64,000 nucleotides of DNA from CAJCIW01 sp963833965 (GTDB taxonomy: Bacteria; Chlamydiota; Chlamydiia; Chlamydiales; Rhabdochlamydiaceae), in NCBI GenBank assembly GCA_963833965.1, contig CAWHZZ010000003.1, forward strand, positions 62,001-126,000, read 5' to 3'. Below are positions 24,259 to 36,734 of this stretch, in pieces (the first letter of the stretch is position 1; every line of letters starts with the position of its first letter). A program made the position numbers and the translations under genes. The notes under the pieces are model-generated. The model worked only from the letters and a program-made list of their open reading frames with translations, did no database searches and was not told the origin of the DNA.

Positions 24259-25473
24259 TCAATGACGAACAGAAATCATGCCTTTTTTTCCGTTGGGGGC
24301 CATGAAATCAATCTCCCCCTCAAATTCTAAATGATTGTTCGCAATAATTTCAATCGCGCCACCATCTCCCGAATTTTCTCCGCCGCATGCGCTGATGGCG
24401 CCATAAAAACAGGCGGATTCTTCAGAGCGGATAGTCACTCTTCCGCCATCGCCAGTTTCGATCGCATCCGCGGAAATCGTTGTTTCTTCATCGATAAAAA
24501 CCCATTTCGCATCGATCCCATCAGCGCTTCCTATCCGGATATTCCCGCCTCCGCTGCCCCCGGAAGCATCGACTGTGGAATTTTCGAAAAGAAACACTTG
24601 CTCGCCAAAAATGTGAATATCCCCGCCGGTTCCGTCCGAGTTTTCAGAGGCGATTGCCCCTGTAATGACCGCGCTGCCCTTTGCAACAGTGAGGAAAGTC
24701 TCGGCGCTAATCCCGTCGATACCCATGTTGTCCAGAAGGCCGCCCTGTAAGATTCCAGTCCCATAAGCATTGCCATCGGCTTTGAGTTCTATTCGATTTG
24801 CGATGATCACACCCGAATTTTCGATTCCGGTATCTTCATTTTCCGCCTTTAAAGAAGAGGGGAAAACTCCGACAGCATGGCCGTTCGAAGGGTGCAGGAC
24901 AAGGTCCTGCCCTGCCGCCGCGGCGACGATCCCTTGCGATGCGTCGATCACGCCCTGATTGACGATTTGATATCCCACCAAGTAGATATTATTCTCCCAA
25001 GCTTTGATGCGTCCTTTATTGATCACAGAGGTTTTCGAATCGCCTTGCATAAATACGTCTTTCTCGCCCTCGAAAAGCGGACAGGGGCAAGCGGGCAAGG
25101 CGGAAGCTAAAAATCCATAGGAGTCAATATAGCCATTTTCTCCAATCGAAATCCCATGGGAATTGACGAGGAAAATACTGCCATTGGACTTTAAGGTTCC
25201 AAGCAATTCGCTGGGTTTGGCTCCTATCACTTCAATGATGGCAATCGAGCGCGAGGAGGGCTGGCAGAACACTACCGTTTCCTCTTCGGAGAGAGAAAAC
25301 TCGTCGCCAAAAATGAAGGCGGCCTCGCTAAGTGTCACCATGCAAACGTTATCTTCGAGGGTCTCAATGCTGGCTGAGCCTTGCGCGACAGTGAGATTTG
25401 TTATTTGCGCCTCGGCTGCACTGTGAACCGCCCAAACGCATATCAGCGCTATGATTTTTTTAGTAGCCATCAT
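24259..25473 (-). CDS. Secreted TPS-domain (filamentous-haemagglutinin-like) protein
   Basis: About 404 residues from ATG 25473. A signal peptide (KKIIALICVWAVHSAAEA) is followed by a TPS/FHA N-terminal-like module: QITNLTVAQGSASIE, then GTLKSNGSIFLVNSHGISIGENGYID. The rest is Gly/Asn/Asp-rich short beta-repeats with SGGSGGGNIRIGS and GDGGRVTIRS turns, typical of a right-handed beta-helix. The length is very short for an exoprotein of this type, and no TpsB (two-partner) pore gene is nearby. It starts inside the end of the preceding small exported protein's gene, so translation is probably coupled. Surface adhesin-like role inferred. Confidence 0.65.
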   Translation of the reverse strand: MMATKKIIALICVWAVHSAAEAQITNLTVAQGSASIETLEDNVCMVTLSEAAFIFGDEFSLSEEETVVFCQPSSRSIAIIEVIGAKPSELLGTLKSNGSIFLVNSHGISIGENGYIDSYGFLASALPACPCPLFEGEKDVFMQGDSKTSVINKGRIKAWENNIYLVGYQIVNQGVIDASQGIVAAAAGQDLVLHPSNGHAVGVFPSSLKAENEDTGIENSGVIIANRIELKADGNAYGTGILQGGLLDNMGIDGISAETFLTVAKGSAVITGAIASENSDGTGGDIHIFGEQVFLFENSTVDASGGSGGGNIRIGSADGIDAKWVFIDEETTISADAIETGDGGRVTIRSEESACFYGAISACGGENSGDGGAIEIIANNHLEFEGEIDFMAPNGKKGMISVRH

Positions 25474-25732
25474 CTTCGACTTCGGGAACATATTCTTTTT
25501 CCGATTTTCCGCTGGATTTAATTTTCGATTGCCTTTGACCCAATTGGTCCCACCCGTTGGAACTTGAATTTTCTGCAGGGATGTCTTCTGGCATTTGCGC
25601 TTCCTCATCTCCTCCTGAAGGAAAAGGAAAATCTTTTCCTGCAATCAACCCGTCCGATTCGCCATAGACGTCCGCGCTCAGCGTCGCGCAAAAAAGTAAG
25701 ACCCCTAGGATGCCAGTGCTGATTTTTTTCAC
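25460..25732 (-). CDS. Small exported acidic protein
   Basis: 90 residues from GTG 25732 (AAAGGACGGG upstream). A strong signal peptide (KKISTGILGVLLFCATLSADVYG) precedes an acidic, low-complexity tail rich in Glu, Asp, Ser and Gly, ending EVEDDGY. I recognise no family. Its last codons overlap the start of the TPS-domain protein gene, suggesting an operon. Its composition resembles the other small exported acidic protein at 28254-28610. Confidence 0.6.
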   Translation of the reverse strand: MKKISTGILGVLLFCATLSADVYGESDGLIAGKDFPFPSGGDEEAQMPEDIPAENSSSNGWDQLGQRQSKIKSSGKSEKEYVPEVEDDGY

Positions 25733-25822
25733 GTTCAACCCGTCCTTTGCAGTGATTCCTTTCTCTAATCTTGCAAAATTTGCCAAATGAGATAAAGTGA
25801 AAATTTCAACGAGAGGCAAAAC

Positions 25823-26890
25823 ATGGCAGAGGTCATACTAATTACGGGCGCCAGTGGAAGGATTGGATTTAACTCGGCTGCATATTTTTCAAAACAGTTT
25901 CAAATCATCGGCTTCGATATATGTTTAGCGGGCCAGCTTCCCAATGTCGAATTCGTCATCGTCGACTTGGCCACCGACGAGAGCGTGAAAGAAGGATTGG
26001 AGCATGTGCGCAAAAATTACGGAAACAAAATCGCGTCGGTGATTCATTTGGCTGCGTATTACAGTTTTAAGACTCAGCACAGCCATCTTTACGATAAAAT
26101 CACTGTACAAGGCACCGAGCGCCTTTTGAAAGGACTTCAATCTTTTGAAGTGGAGCAATTCATCTTTTCTTCGACAATGCTTGTGCATAAACCAACGCGG
26201 CCAGGTATTAAAATTAATGAAGACAGTCCCGTCGAGCCTAGGTGGGATTACCCATTATCGAAAGTGAAGACAGAGGCGGTTATTCATCAACTCAGAGGGA
26301 AGATTTCGACTGTCAACCTGCGCATCGCCGGCGTTTACGACGACAGGTGCCATTCCATACCCCTTTCCAACCAAATGCAGCGCATCATTGAAAATCAATT
26401 CGAAGCGCATGTTTTTGCGGGCGATATTACTCACGGCGCTTCTTTTGTCCATATGGACGATCTCATCGACGCCATCGCTCTCTGCGTGCAAAAACGAAAG
26501 GAGCTTCCATCTGAGATTAATCTTTTGATCGGCGAAGACGTCACTTTCAGCTACGATCAGATTCAGAGGATGATGCAAAGACAAATTCACGGTAAAGAAT
26601 GGAAAACTTGGAGTATCCCCAAGCCTATTGCAAAGATCGGCGCCTATATTTTGTCCCACCTCCCCTTCGTGAAATCCGGTTTCATTCAACCTTGGATGAT
26701 CGACATCGCCGACGATCATTATGAGCTCGATATCACGCGCGCGAAGAGTGTTCTCGGGTGGCAGCCGAAACGGCGCGTCGACCAAACGATCACTAAATGG
26801 ATAAGCGAGGTCAAGGCAGACCCTGTGGAATGGTATGATGAAAACAAACTCCAGCCCCCACCAGGCCTTGACCAAATGGTGAAGGGATGA
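25823..26890 (+). CDS. NAD-dependent epimerase/dehydratase (extended SDR)
   Basis: 355 residues. An N-terminal TGASGRIG loop binds NAD, with acidic FDI at the end of beta-2. HLAAYY, SSTMLVH and YPLSK (YxxxK; about residues 141-145) supply the active-site Tyr and Lys. The C-terminal segment has GWQPKRRVDQTI as in nucleotide-sugar or 3-beta-hydroxysteroid-like epimerases. The substrate is unknown. GAGAGG precedes the start, and the 3' end overlaps the next gene through ATGA. Confidence 0.8.
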   Translation: MAEVILITGASGRIGFNSAAYFSKQFQIIGFDICLAGQLPNVEFVIVDLATDESVKEGLEHVRKNYGNKIASVIHLAAYYSFKTQHSHLYDKITVQGTERLLKGLQSFEVEQFIFSSTMLVHKPTRPGIKINEDSPVEPRWDYPLSKVKTEAVIHQLRGKISTVNLRIAGVYDDRCHSIPLSNQMQRIIENQFEAHVFAGDITHGASFVHMDDLIDAIALCVQKRKELPSEINLLIGEDVTFSYDQIQRMMQRQIHGKEWKTWSIPKPIAKIGAYILSHLPFVKSGFIQPWMIDIADDHYELDITRAKSVLGWQPKRRVDQTITKWISEVKADPVEWYDENKLQPPPGLDQMVKG

Positions 26891-28140
26891 ATAAGAAGAT
26901 AGCCCTTCTCACCATTGCTTTAGGGATCTGGCTAATCGCGCTCCCTTTGACTTTCCGCTATCAATACTGGCCAATTCGATCCAGCGATATAACCTCCGCC
27001 TTTCTCCTCATCGTCTTCGGTCTCCTCTCATTATCCCAAAGTCGATCATGGGCTGGATGGGCGATTGGCCTGATCGGCGTTTGGCTACAATTGGCCCCAC
27101 TGATCTTTTGGGCCCCAATTTCACTCATGTACATCAATGACACCCTCATCGGAGCCATTGCGATTGTCCTTTGCTTTCAGCTGAAAAAATCGAATGCGCA
27201 AACAGTTGGCGACGCCTGTCCAACAGGGTGGTCTTACAATCCTTCCGGCTGGGAGCATCGGATCCCCACCGTCTTTCTTGCTATACTCTGTTGGTTTTTT
27301 TCGCGGTATATGGCTGCTTTTCAGTTAGGGTACATCGATCAGATTTGGGATCCCTTCTTTCCCAATGGCACCTTGAGCGTCATCACGTCAAACATCTCTA
27401 AAAGCTTTCCCGTTTCCGATGCCGGCCTCGGCGCAGTCTGCTATACACTGGAATTTCTCTTAGGCTGGCAAGGGAATTCTCAGAGATGGGCTAGAATGCC
27501 TTGGCTTGTTTTTGCGTTTGCTTTTCTTGTGATTCCGGTCGGCATTGTCAGCATCACTCTCATCATCTTGCAGCCCGTCATCGTCGGCGCATGGTGCTCA
27601 TGGTGCCTCGCGACGGCGGCATCCATGCTTCTCATGATTGTCCTTACCGCCGGAGAGCTGGCGGCAGTGCTGCAGTTGCTGAATGAATCGCGGCAAAAAG
27701 GAGAGTCGATGTGGCAAGTCTTTTGGAAAGGGGCAAAGCCGATTTACAACTTCCCCGCAGCAGCTCCGCGGAAAAAATTAAAATTTTCTTTCGGGGCTAC
27801 GCTCCCGTGGAACCTCGCCGTGGCGACCCTCTTGGGGATTTGGACCATGGCCAGCCCTTCCGCCTTGGATCTCGACCGACGACTTTCCACGGGCAATTTC
27901 ATCATCGGCCCCATGGTTGTCGCTTTTTCCATTATCGCCTGCGCAGAGGCTTTTCGCAGCATCCGCTACCTGAATGTTCTGTTCGGCCTCACGCTTATTT
28001 TGCTTCCTTGGATCGTTACGGGTTCCCATTTCGGAGGCGCCTTGAATAATGCATCAGTGGGGATTTTGATCGTTGCGCTGAGTTTTCGCAAAGGGCCAGT
28101 GAACGAACGTTATGGCGCTTGGGGGAAGCTGATCCATTAA
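26887..28140 (+). CDS. VKOR-like membrane protein fused to SPW repeats
   Basis: 417 residues with about 11 hydrophobic segments. The central part has the vitamin-K-epoxide-reductase pattern: an early Cys (AVCYTLEFLLGW), then GAWCSWCLATAASMLL with the redox CxxC of VKOR. N- and C-terminal blocks (GIWLIALPLTFRY; LGIWTMASPSALDL) resemble SPW-repeat modules. VKOR homologues in bacteria reoxidise periplasmic DsbA-type thioredoxins. No thioredoxin domain is fused here; instead the gene is coupled to an SDR. Redox role inferred; domain edges approximate. Confidence 0.7.
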   Translation: MNKKIALLTIALGIWLIALPLTFRYQYWPIRSSDITSAFLLIVFGLLSLSQSRSWAGWAIGLIGVWLQLAPLIFWAPISLMYINDTLIGAIAIVLCFQLKKSNAQTVGDACPTGWSYNPSGWEHRIPTVFLAILCWFFSRYMAAFQLGYIDQIWDPFFPNGTLSVITSNISKSFPVSDAGLGAVCYTLEFLLGWQGNSQRWARMPWLVFAFAFLVIPVGIVSITLIILQPVIVGAWCSWCLATAASMLLMIVLTAGELAAVLQLLNESRQKGESMWQVFWKGAKPIYNFPAAAPRKKLKFSFGATLPWNLAVATLLGIWTMASPSALDLDRRLSTGNFIIGPMVVAFSIIACAEAFRSIRYLNVLFGLTLILLPWIVTGSHFGGALNNASVGILIVALSFRKGPVNERYGAWGKLIH

Positions 28141-28141
28141 A

Positions 28142-28170
28142 AAAACCGGCCTATCGAGCCGGTTTATTGG
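28142..28170 (+). terminator. Rho-independent-type terminator
   Basis: AACCGGC, a 7-base loop and GCCGGTT, followed by a short T-containing tract, begin 2 bases after the VKOR/SPW stop codon. Confidence 0.7.
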
Positions 28171-28253
28171 GTTGTATCGACTCGACAAATCCAAGGGCTT
28201 GATTAGGGAGCCTTCACGCCAGAAATTACTCCAAAAACTTTTAAAAATCCTCC

Positions 28254-28610
28254 CTAAGGTTGTGTCGTAGTGGTCCTACTCTTTTCAGTGGTTTTTTTAG
28301 TCTGGGTTTGGGTGCCATTGTCTGTTTTGGTCTGTCCTTGAGTCTCTGTTTTAGATTTAGTCGTTGTATCGCTGTAGGTCTCTTCCCCATTATCATCGCT
28401 CCAGCCATCGTCATCCGAATAAGAATCCGCTTCGTAGGAGGAGGGCGGTTTTTTTGGACTGGACGGGGTAGTGGCGGAAACTTCAGAAAAAGTGTCTTTT
28501 TTGACGACTAAGTCGTCGGTTTTGCTGAACGACTGGCTGTCATTTTCAGCATAAACCGAAACTGCGCTGCAGGTTAAAGCTCCAAGGCAAAACAACAATA
28601 AATGCTTCAT
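28254..28610 (-). CDS. Small exported low-complexity protein
   Basis: 118 residues from ATG 28610, which has AGAGG six bases upstream. The signal peptide KHLLLFCLGALTCSAVSVYA is followed by an acidic middle (SYSDDDGWSDDNGEE) and a Thr/Lys/Gln-rich tail. There is no recognisable domain and no close family. Its layout (signal plus acidic tail) matches the small exported protein at 25460-25732, so the two may be distant relatives. It precedes the rRNA operon on the opposite strand. Confidence 0.6.
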   Translation of the reverse strand: MKHLLLFCLGALTCSAVSVYAENDSQSFSKTDDLVVKKDTFSEVSATTPSSPKKPPSSYEADSYSDDDGWSDDNGEETYSDTTTKSKTETQGQTKTDNGTQTQTKKTTEKSRTTTTQP

Positions 28611-28640
28611 AAAAATCCTCTTTGGTTGGGGTTTTTTCAA

Positions 28641-28950
28641 TATATTTAAGAACCGCTCTTTTTTTCAAAAGAATTTTTGGATAATAGGGCCGTTTCATGC
28701 AAAAAAAAAGAAATTTTCTGAAATTATTTGCTGAAAATTCAGCGATTTATGTATGGTGTTGGTTCCTTTTGAAAAAACCGAACGCGGTTGTCCAAAAGGA
28801 ATAGAATCAACGAGATTGGTTCGTCTATCTTAACAACAGAAGAGAAGTGACGTGCAAGCAAAATAAAGCTTGTGCGGATAAGTGTGAGGAACACTTATTT
28901 GCCTGTAATTTTTTTGATATATTTATAAGGCAAATTGTCAAAGATTTTTT
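28641..28950 (+). promoter_or_regulatory. rRNA operon promoter and leader region
   Basis: This 310-base stretch holds no gene. A candidate promoter is TTGCTG (28728-28733), 18 bases, TATGGT (28752-28757). Downstream, 28828-28874 is complementary to 30542-30586 beyond the 16S and forms the pre-16S processing stem. A small hairpin, TAAGTGT/ACACTTA, lies at 28878-28896, and TTTGCC/GGCAAA at about 28909-28936. Confidence 0.5.
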
Positions 28951-30504
<1,554 letters not shown>

Positions 30505-30607
30505 AAAGGACAAACTACTCACAGTAGTCCTTGAAGGTTGAGACAAGCTTTGTTTTGCCCACGTCGCTTCGCTTCTGTTGTTAAGACATTCCATACGACC
30601 ACGATCA

Positions 30608-30680
30608 GGGGGTTTAGCTCAGCTGGTAGAGCATCTGATTTGCATTCAGAGGGTCAGGAGTTCGAGTCTCCTAACCTCCA
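30608..30680 (+). tRNA. tRNA-Ala (anticodon TGC)
   Basis: 73 nt. The acceptor GGGGGTT pairs with AACCTCC (one G-T), discriminator A. The D-arm is GCTC...GAGC. Anticodon stem TCTGA/TCAGA carries loop TTTGCAT with anticodon TGC. The T-arm is GGAG-TTCGAGT-CTCC. CCA is not encoded. Confidence 0.96.
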
Positions 30681-30690
30681 TTGAGTTCAA

Positions 30691-30764
30691 GCGGTTATAG
30701 CTCAGTTGGTTAGAGCGCGACACTGATAATGTCGAGGTCCCTAGTTCAAGTCTAGGTAACCGCA
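30691..30764 (+). tRNA. tRNA-Ile (anticodon GAT)
   Basis: 74 nt. The acceptor GCGGTTA pairs with TAACCGC, discriminator A. The D-arm is GCTC...GAGC. The anticodon loop CTGATAA is on stem CGACA/TGTCG, giving GAT. The T-arm is CTAG-TTCAAGT-CTAG. CCA is not encoded. Confidence 0.96.
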
Positions 30765-31116
30765 TACCCTTTCCATTGAGGAAGGGACAAAGCTATCTTG
30801 AAAGTCGAATAGAGTCAAAAAAGAAATTAATCTCAAATAAATAAGAAGCGACCAATAGAGTAAGAAAGAAGTGTGTAACAACATGTAAGTCTTATACCAC
30901 GCGCAGGAAGTTTTTATAAATTTTGGACTCAGCGAGGCAAAGCCGTAGCAAGTCCAAAAAAATAAAAACCGACTAAGCGTGGTACAATGTGGTAAATTGA
31001 TCAGGTAACTGATCAACAATAATTCACTGATGAAAATTGGCGCTTGAGAACAAAAAAATGTTTTAAGAAGAACATTGGCGAAAAATTAATAGGTAATTAA
31101 CAGCAAAAAAGTTTCT
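30765..31116 (+). other. Spacer between tRNA-Ile and 23S rRNA
   Basis: No gene. It contains the structured repeat (separate entry), the perfect hairpin TTGATCAG/CTGATCAA at 30998-31017, and at 31026-31048 the left strand of the pre-23S processing stem, complementary to 34248-34271. Confidence 0.7.
30895..30984 (+). ncRNA. Structured repeat element, copy 1 (upstream of 23S)
   Basis: A 90-base hairpin: TACCACGC (30895-30902) pairs with GCGTGGTA (30977-30984); inside, GTTTTTAT pairs with ATAAAAAC and TTTTGGACT with AGTCCAAAA, around an apical CAGCGAG-CAAAGCC loop. A related copy on the same strand follows the 23S gene. Paired positions differ between copies but stay complementary. Confidence 0.65.
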
Positions 31117-34060
<2,944 letters not shown>

Positions 34061-34117
34061 TATTTTTCATCAACGGCATGGAGATCTTAAGAACATGTCA
34101 TTGATGGCGCTGTAAAG

Positions 34118-34218
34118 CCACGGCGCAGGAAGGGATTGTGAATTTAAGGCTCAGCGAGACAAAGCCAAATAGGCAGAGTCGCAGCGAGCCCAAAAACACA
34201 AGACCTGACTAAGCGTGG
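34118..34218 (+). ncRNA. Structured repeat element, copy 2 (downstream of 23S)
   Basis: Same order of motifs as the element at 30895-30984: CCACGGC-GCAGGAAG, TTGTG, GGCTC, the CAGCGAG-CAAAGCC loop, GAGCC, CACAA and ACTAAGCGTGG. TTGTG/CACAA and GGCTC/GAGCC replace the pairs of copy 1 with other complementary pairs. Outer TCATTG/CAATGA extends the stem. Confidence 0.65.
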
Positions 34219-34304
34219 CCCACGCCAATGAATCTTAAAGCATAGAACTCAAGCGTCAATTTTCATGAGTGAAAGTCTTTTAGACTCTTTCGACAATCAA
34301 GTTT

Positions 34305-34420
34305 TCTTGGTGGCAATAGAGAAGGGGAAATACCTGATCCCATCCCGAACTCAGAAGTCAAGCCCTTCATCGCCGATGGTACTGTACACAAGAGTATGGC
34401 AGAGTAGGTCGCCGCCAAGT
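34305..34420 (+). rRNA. rrf: 5S ribosomal RNA
   Basis: About 116 nt. Terminal stem CTTGGTGGC / GCCGCCAAG; CCCATCCCGAACTCAGAAGTCAAG and CGCCGATGGTACTG are the conserved loops. The ends are approximate. Confidence 0.95.
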
Positions 34421-34429
34421 TTTTTTTCC

Positions 34430-34464
34430 GCCTCAGTAAGCTCTAAGTTTGCTGAGGCTTTTTT
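34430..34464 (+). terminator. rRNA operon terminator
   Basis: GCCTCAG, a 15-base loop, CTGAGGC, then six T residues, immediately after the 5S gene. A nearly identical copy lies at 35670-35707. Confidence 0.85.
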
Positions 34465-34487
34465 AATTTCAGACGAAATGGGATTAA

Positions 34488-35351
34488 TCAGTAGAGGACA
34501 CAAAAGGCATAGAGGGAAGAATGTTTTCTTTCTTCTTTGGCCTCTGTCGGTAGATCTGCATTGAAAAGCAAATTCATTAATTGAATTTCAGATTTGCTGA
34601 AGCAAGACAGCGCTTTCGGATTTTTTTTCGTTTTTTCTTGAAGCTCCAATACTTTTTTAATGGGTGCTTCACTATTTACGCCCAGGTTTTCGGCTAATTG
34701 ATTAATAGCCCCTCGTTGAAAGTGAGAAAATTTGAATTTATGAGTCTCGCCCTCGAGAATACAAGATCCAGCAAAGCTCTCAAGAAGCTCCTTAGTGAAC
34801 AATGCGCCAGGTTCGGTTGTACTTGCAGCTTCAATGATCAAATTCTTTTCTTCGTCACTCAATTTTGCAAAAAGATCGTTTTTCAGTTTATTTGGCCGTT
34901 TCTCTTCAAACATTGTCATTATCTTCTTTGCAGTTTTGGCGAAGTGTTTATTAGCTGTGGGGTTAGAGGCAACACGACCATTTACGATGAGATCATTCTT
35001 TTCTAAACATTCCTTAAAAGAAGTGGAGTTTTCATCAACAATTTTCTTTTCTTCTTCACTTAGGTAATCACAAGCCAGTTCAATATTTGTAGCGTTGTTG
35101 TTGGTGAGGTGGTGAGCGATAGCGACAGTTTTATACTCACGAATGATTTGTTTTAACGTTGACTTGATCGCACTTTCTTTACAGTCTTTAAAACACCAGT
35201 TAAAATCGAGTTTTTTATAAACTTCTGCTATTTTGCTTTTGAGGTGTTTTTTCTCATCCCATTCCGACAAACAAACCTTACTCAGAGCATCCTCGCATTC
35301 TGTGCGTAAGGATTTTCCTTGATAAAACCATTTGATTAAGCCAATTTTCAT
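34488..35351 (-). CDS. Hypothetical protein with repeated 'L(S/T)xxEKxxI' units
   Basis: 287 residues from ATG 35351 (GGTGG upstream). I recognise no known family. Three segments share a short pattern: CDYLSEEEKKIVDE, FAKLSDEEKNLIIEA and CFSKSEIQLMNLLF, suggesting internal repeats of a helical unit. It is Lys/Glu-rich and predicted cytosolic. The last two units match the smaller neighbouring protein at 35716-36084, so the genes are paralogues. Base composition is clearly richer in A+T than the flanking chromosome. Function unknown; acquisition by transfer is inferred. Confidence 0.55.
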   Translation of the reverse strand: MKIGLIKWFYQGKSLRTECEDALSKVCLSEWDEKKHLKSKIAEVYKKLDFNWCFKDCKESAIKSTLKQIIREYKTVAIAHHLTNNNATNIELACDYLSEEEKKIVDENSTSFKECLEKNDLIVNGRVASNPTANKHFAKTAKKIMTMFEEKRPNKLKNDLFAKLSDEEKNLIIEAASTTEPGALFTKELLESFAGSCILEGETHKFKFSHFQRGAINQLAENLGVNSEAPIKKVLELQEKTKKNPKALSCFSKSEIQLMNLLFNADLPTEAKEERKHSSLYAFCVLY

Positions 35352-35363
35352 AAGAACCACCAA

Positions 35364-35715
35364 AAATCTTTTAATTTAATTATATCATATTTCTTAATTA
35401 AATATTAATATTTGTTTAAATTTTTCCTTGTGATTTAAGTTGCTGTTATTCAGTAGGTTGTGTCTAAATTATCTAATGCATTGAAATTCAGTGTGTTGGA
35501 AACAGAGAGCTTATTGAGGCATTTGAGATGATTTAACGAGGGTTTATTGAGGAATGATCTTCGTTCTGCAAGAAATACCTCCTTAATGGTTTGCTGAAGC
35601 CACTGTTTTTGGATATCGGTGAACAGGGTTTGCGCTTGGAGAGCATCGTTGAGAAGAATCGTTTTTTCTTCCGCCTCAGCAAGCTCTAAGTTTGCTGAGG
35701 CTTTTTTTTGGATGA
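35364..35715. other. AT-rich intergenic region with a possible gene remnant
   Basis: The first ~90 bases are almost pure A/T and contain, on the minus strand, a TGATATAAT -10-like box for the gene below 35364. On the minus strand, about 35455-35715 is an uninterrupted reading frame lacking a start codon. It includes ANLELAEAEEKTILLN, which resembles the repeated unit of the neighbouring paralogues, so it may be a fragment of a third copy. Its tail (about 35470-35530) is similar to 38370-38440. Confidence 0.35.
35670..35707 (+). terminator. Second copy of the rRNA-type terminator hairpin
   Basis: CCGCCTCAG, loop, CTGAGGC and eight T residues. It matches the hairpin at 34430-34464 apart from one base in the loop. 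No gene on the plus strand ends here. On the minus strand it sits just after the stop of the 122-residue gene. Confidence 0.6.
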
Positions 35716-36084
35716 TTATTTCTGGATTACTGTGCCGAAGATTCGGTTCAACAGCTTAATTTCATTATCGGTGAAATTGGATAATATTTTCTTGTTTTCC
35801 TTCGCAGCGGTTTCAAGGGCTGTTGCTTTTTGAGCGAAGCGTGTTTTATCCATGAGATTAGCTAATTTGATAAGGGCAGATTTCTCTGTTTCTCCTTTCG
35901 TTTGTCCTACCGAGTTTGCTGCAATTTCAATCTTACCCTTATTTGAAAATGAAAATACTGGATTGGCAGTAAAAATAGTAACAATAATTTTTTTTTCCGC
36001 GTCAGTTAATTTGGCGAGAAAATTTCTTTGCACGTCTTTCACTAATATCGGTTGAAACATTTTGTTTTCTTGATCGTTTGGCAC
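35716..36084 (-). CDS. Hypothetical protein, paralogue of 34488-35351
   Basis: 122 residues from a GTG at 36084; an ATG at 36060 is an alternative. FLAKLTDAEKKIIVTIF and LSNFTDNEIKLLNRIF align with FAKLSDEEKNLIIEA and LSCFSKSEIQLMNLLF of the larger neighbour, with the same spacing. There is no recognised domain. It is Lys-rich and without membrane segments. The start region abuts the 5'-truncated GxxExxY gene on the other strand. AT-rich. Confidence 0.45.
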   Translation of the reverse strand: MPNDQENKMFQPILVKDVQRNFLAKLTDAEKKIIVTIFTANPVFSFSNKGKIEIAANSVGQTKGETEKSALIKLANLMDKTRFAQKATALETAAKENKKILSNFTDNEIKLLNRIFGTVIQK

Positions 36085-36103
36085 AATAGGGGCCGCAATC
36101 GAG

Positions 36104-36427
36104 GTGCATCGAACACTTGGACCTGGTTTGCTTGAGTCAGCATATGAAGCATGTTTGCTTTTTGAGCTTCATGAAGCAGGACTGAAAATAGAACGGCAAA
36201 AGCCAGTGCCACTTGTTTACAAAAATGTGAAGCTGGACTGTGGCTACCGCTTAGATTTAGTAGTCGAAGAAAAGGTGATCGTAGAGGTGAAATCGATCAC
36301 AAGCGCTATCGCTATCCACGAGGCACAATTACTGTCATATCTTAAATTCGCTGGTTGTCAAGTAGGGTTACTGATCAACTTTAACGTAAAGTTGTTAAAG
36401 AATGCGATCCGTAGAATAATAAATTAA
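36104..36427 (+). pseudogene. GxxExxY-family protein, probably 5'-truncated
   Basis: The frame encodes the core of the GxxExxY family (PD-(D/E)xK nuclease-like fold): HRTLGPGLLESAYEACL holds the name motif, and CGYRLDLVV, VIVEVKSI and YLKFAGCQVGLLINF follow. Full-length members start about 20-25 residues earlier with (I)xGAAIEVHRTLGPG. Those codons begin here too (IGAAIEV from about 36086), but a stop lies at 36071-36073 and no ATG is present, so the start is lost or a GTG at 36104 is used. Downstream lie tandem CTCGGTG repeats. Function of the family is unknown. Confidence 0.65.
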
Positions 36428-36734
36428 TCTCGGTGCTCTCGGTGCTCTCGGTGAGCTCGGTGGTTTATTACCCATTTATGCAACAAAGCCATTACCGCTA
36501 TAATTTTATATTTTAATTATATCATAAATCTATTTTAAAATTAATATGAATTTATTTATAGGTCTAATTCATTGTTGTTTAGGGGTTTATTGAGGAGCCG
36601 AGTCTAAAGTATTGAGTTTCAAGACTTTAAATATATTTGAGGAGCTGGTCATTTTGAGGATTATTATCAGGGCAGGCTCTTGCCAAATTTTTCTTCAGGC
36701 GCTGATAAGCGCAAAGTTGCGCCGTAGCTGTTTT
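36428..36734. other. Intergenic region with tandem CTCGGTG repeats
   Basis: CTCGGTG occurs four times in about 36430-36463. The rest is A/T-rich. The segment about 36500-36560 resembles the AT-rich leaders at 35370 and 38270. No gene or RNA is seen. Confidence 0.5.
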
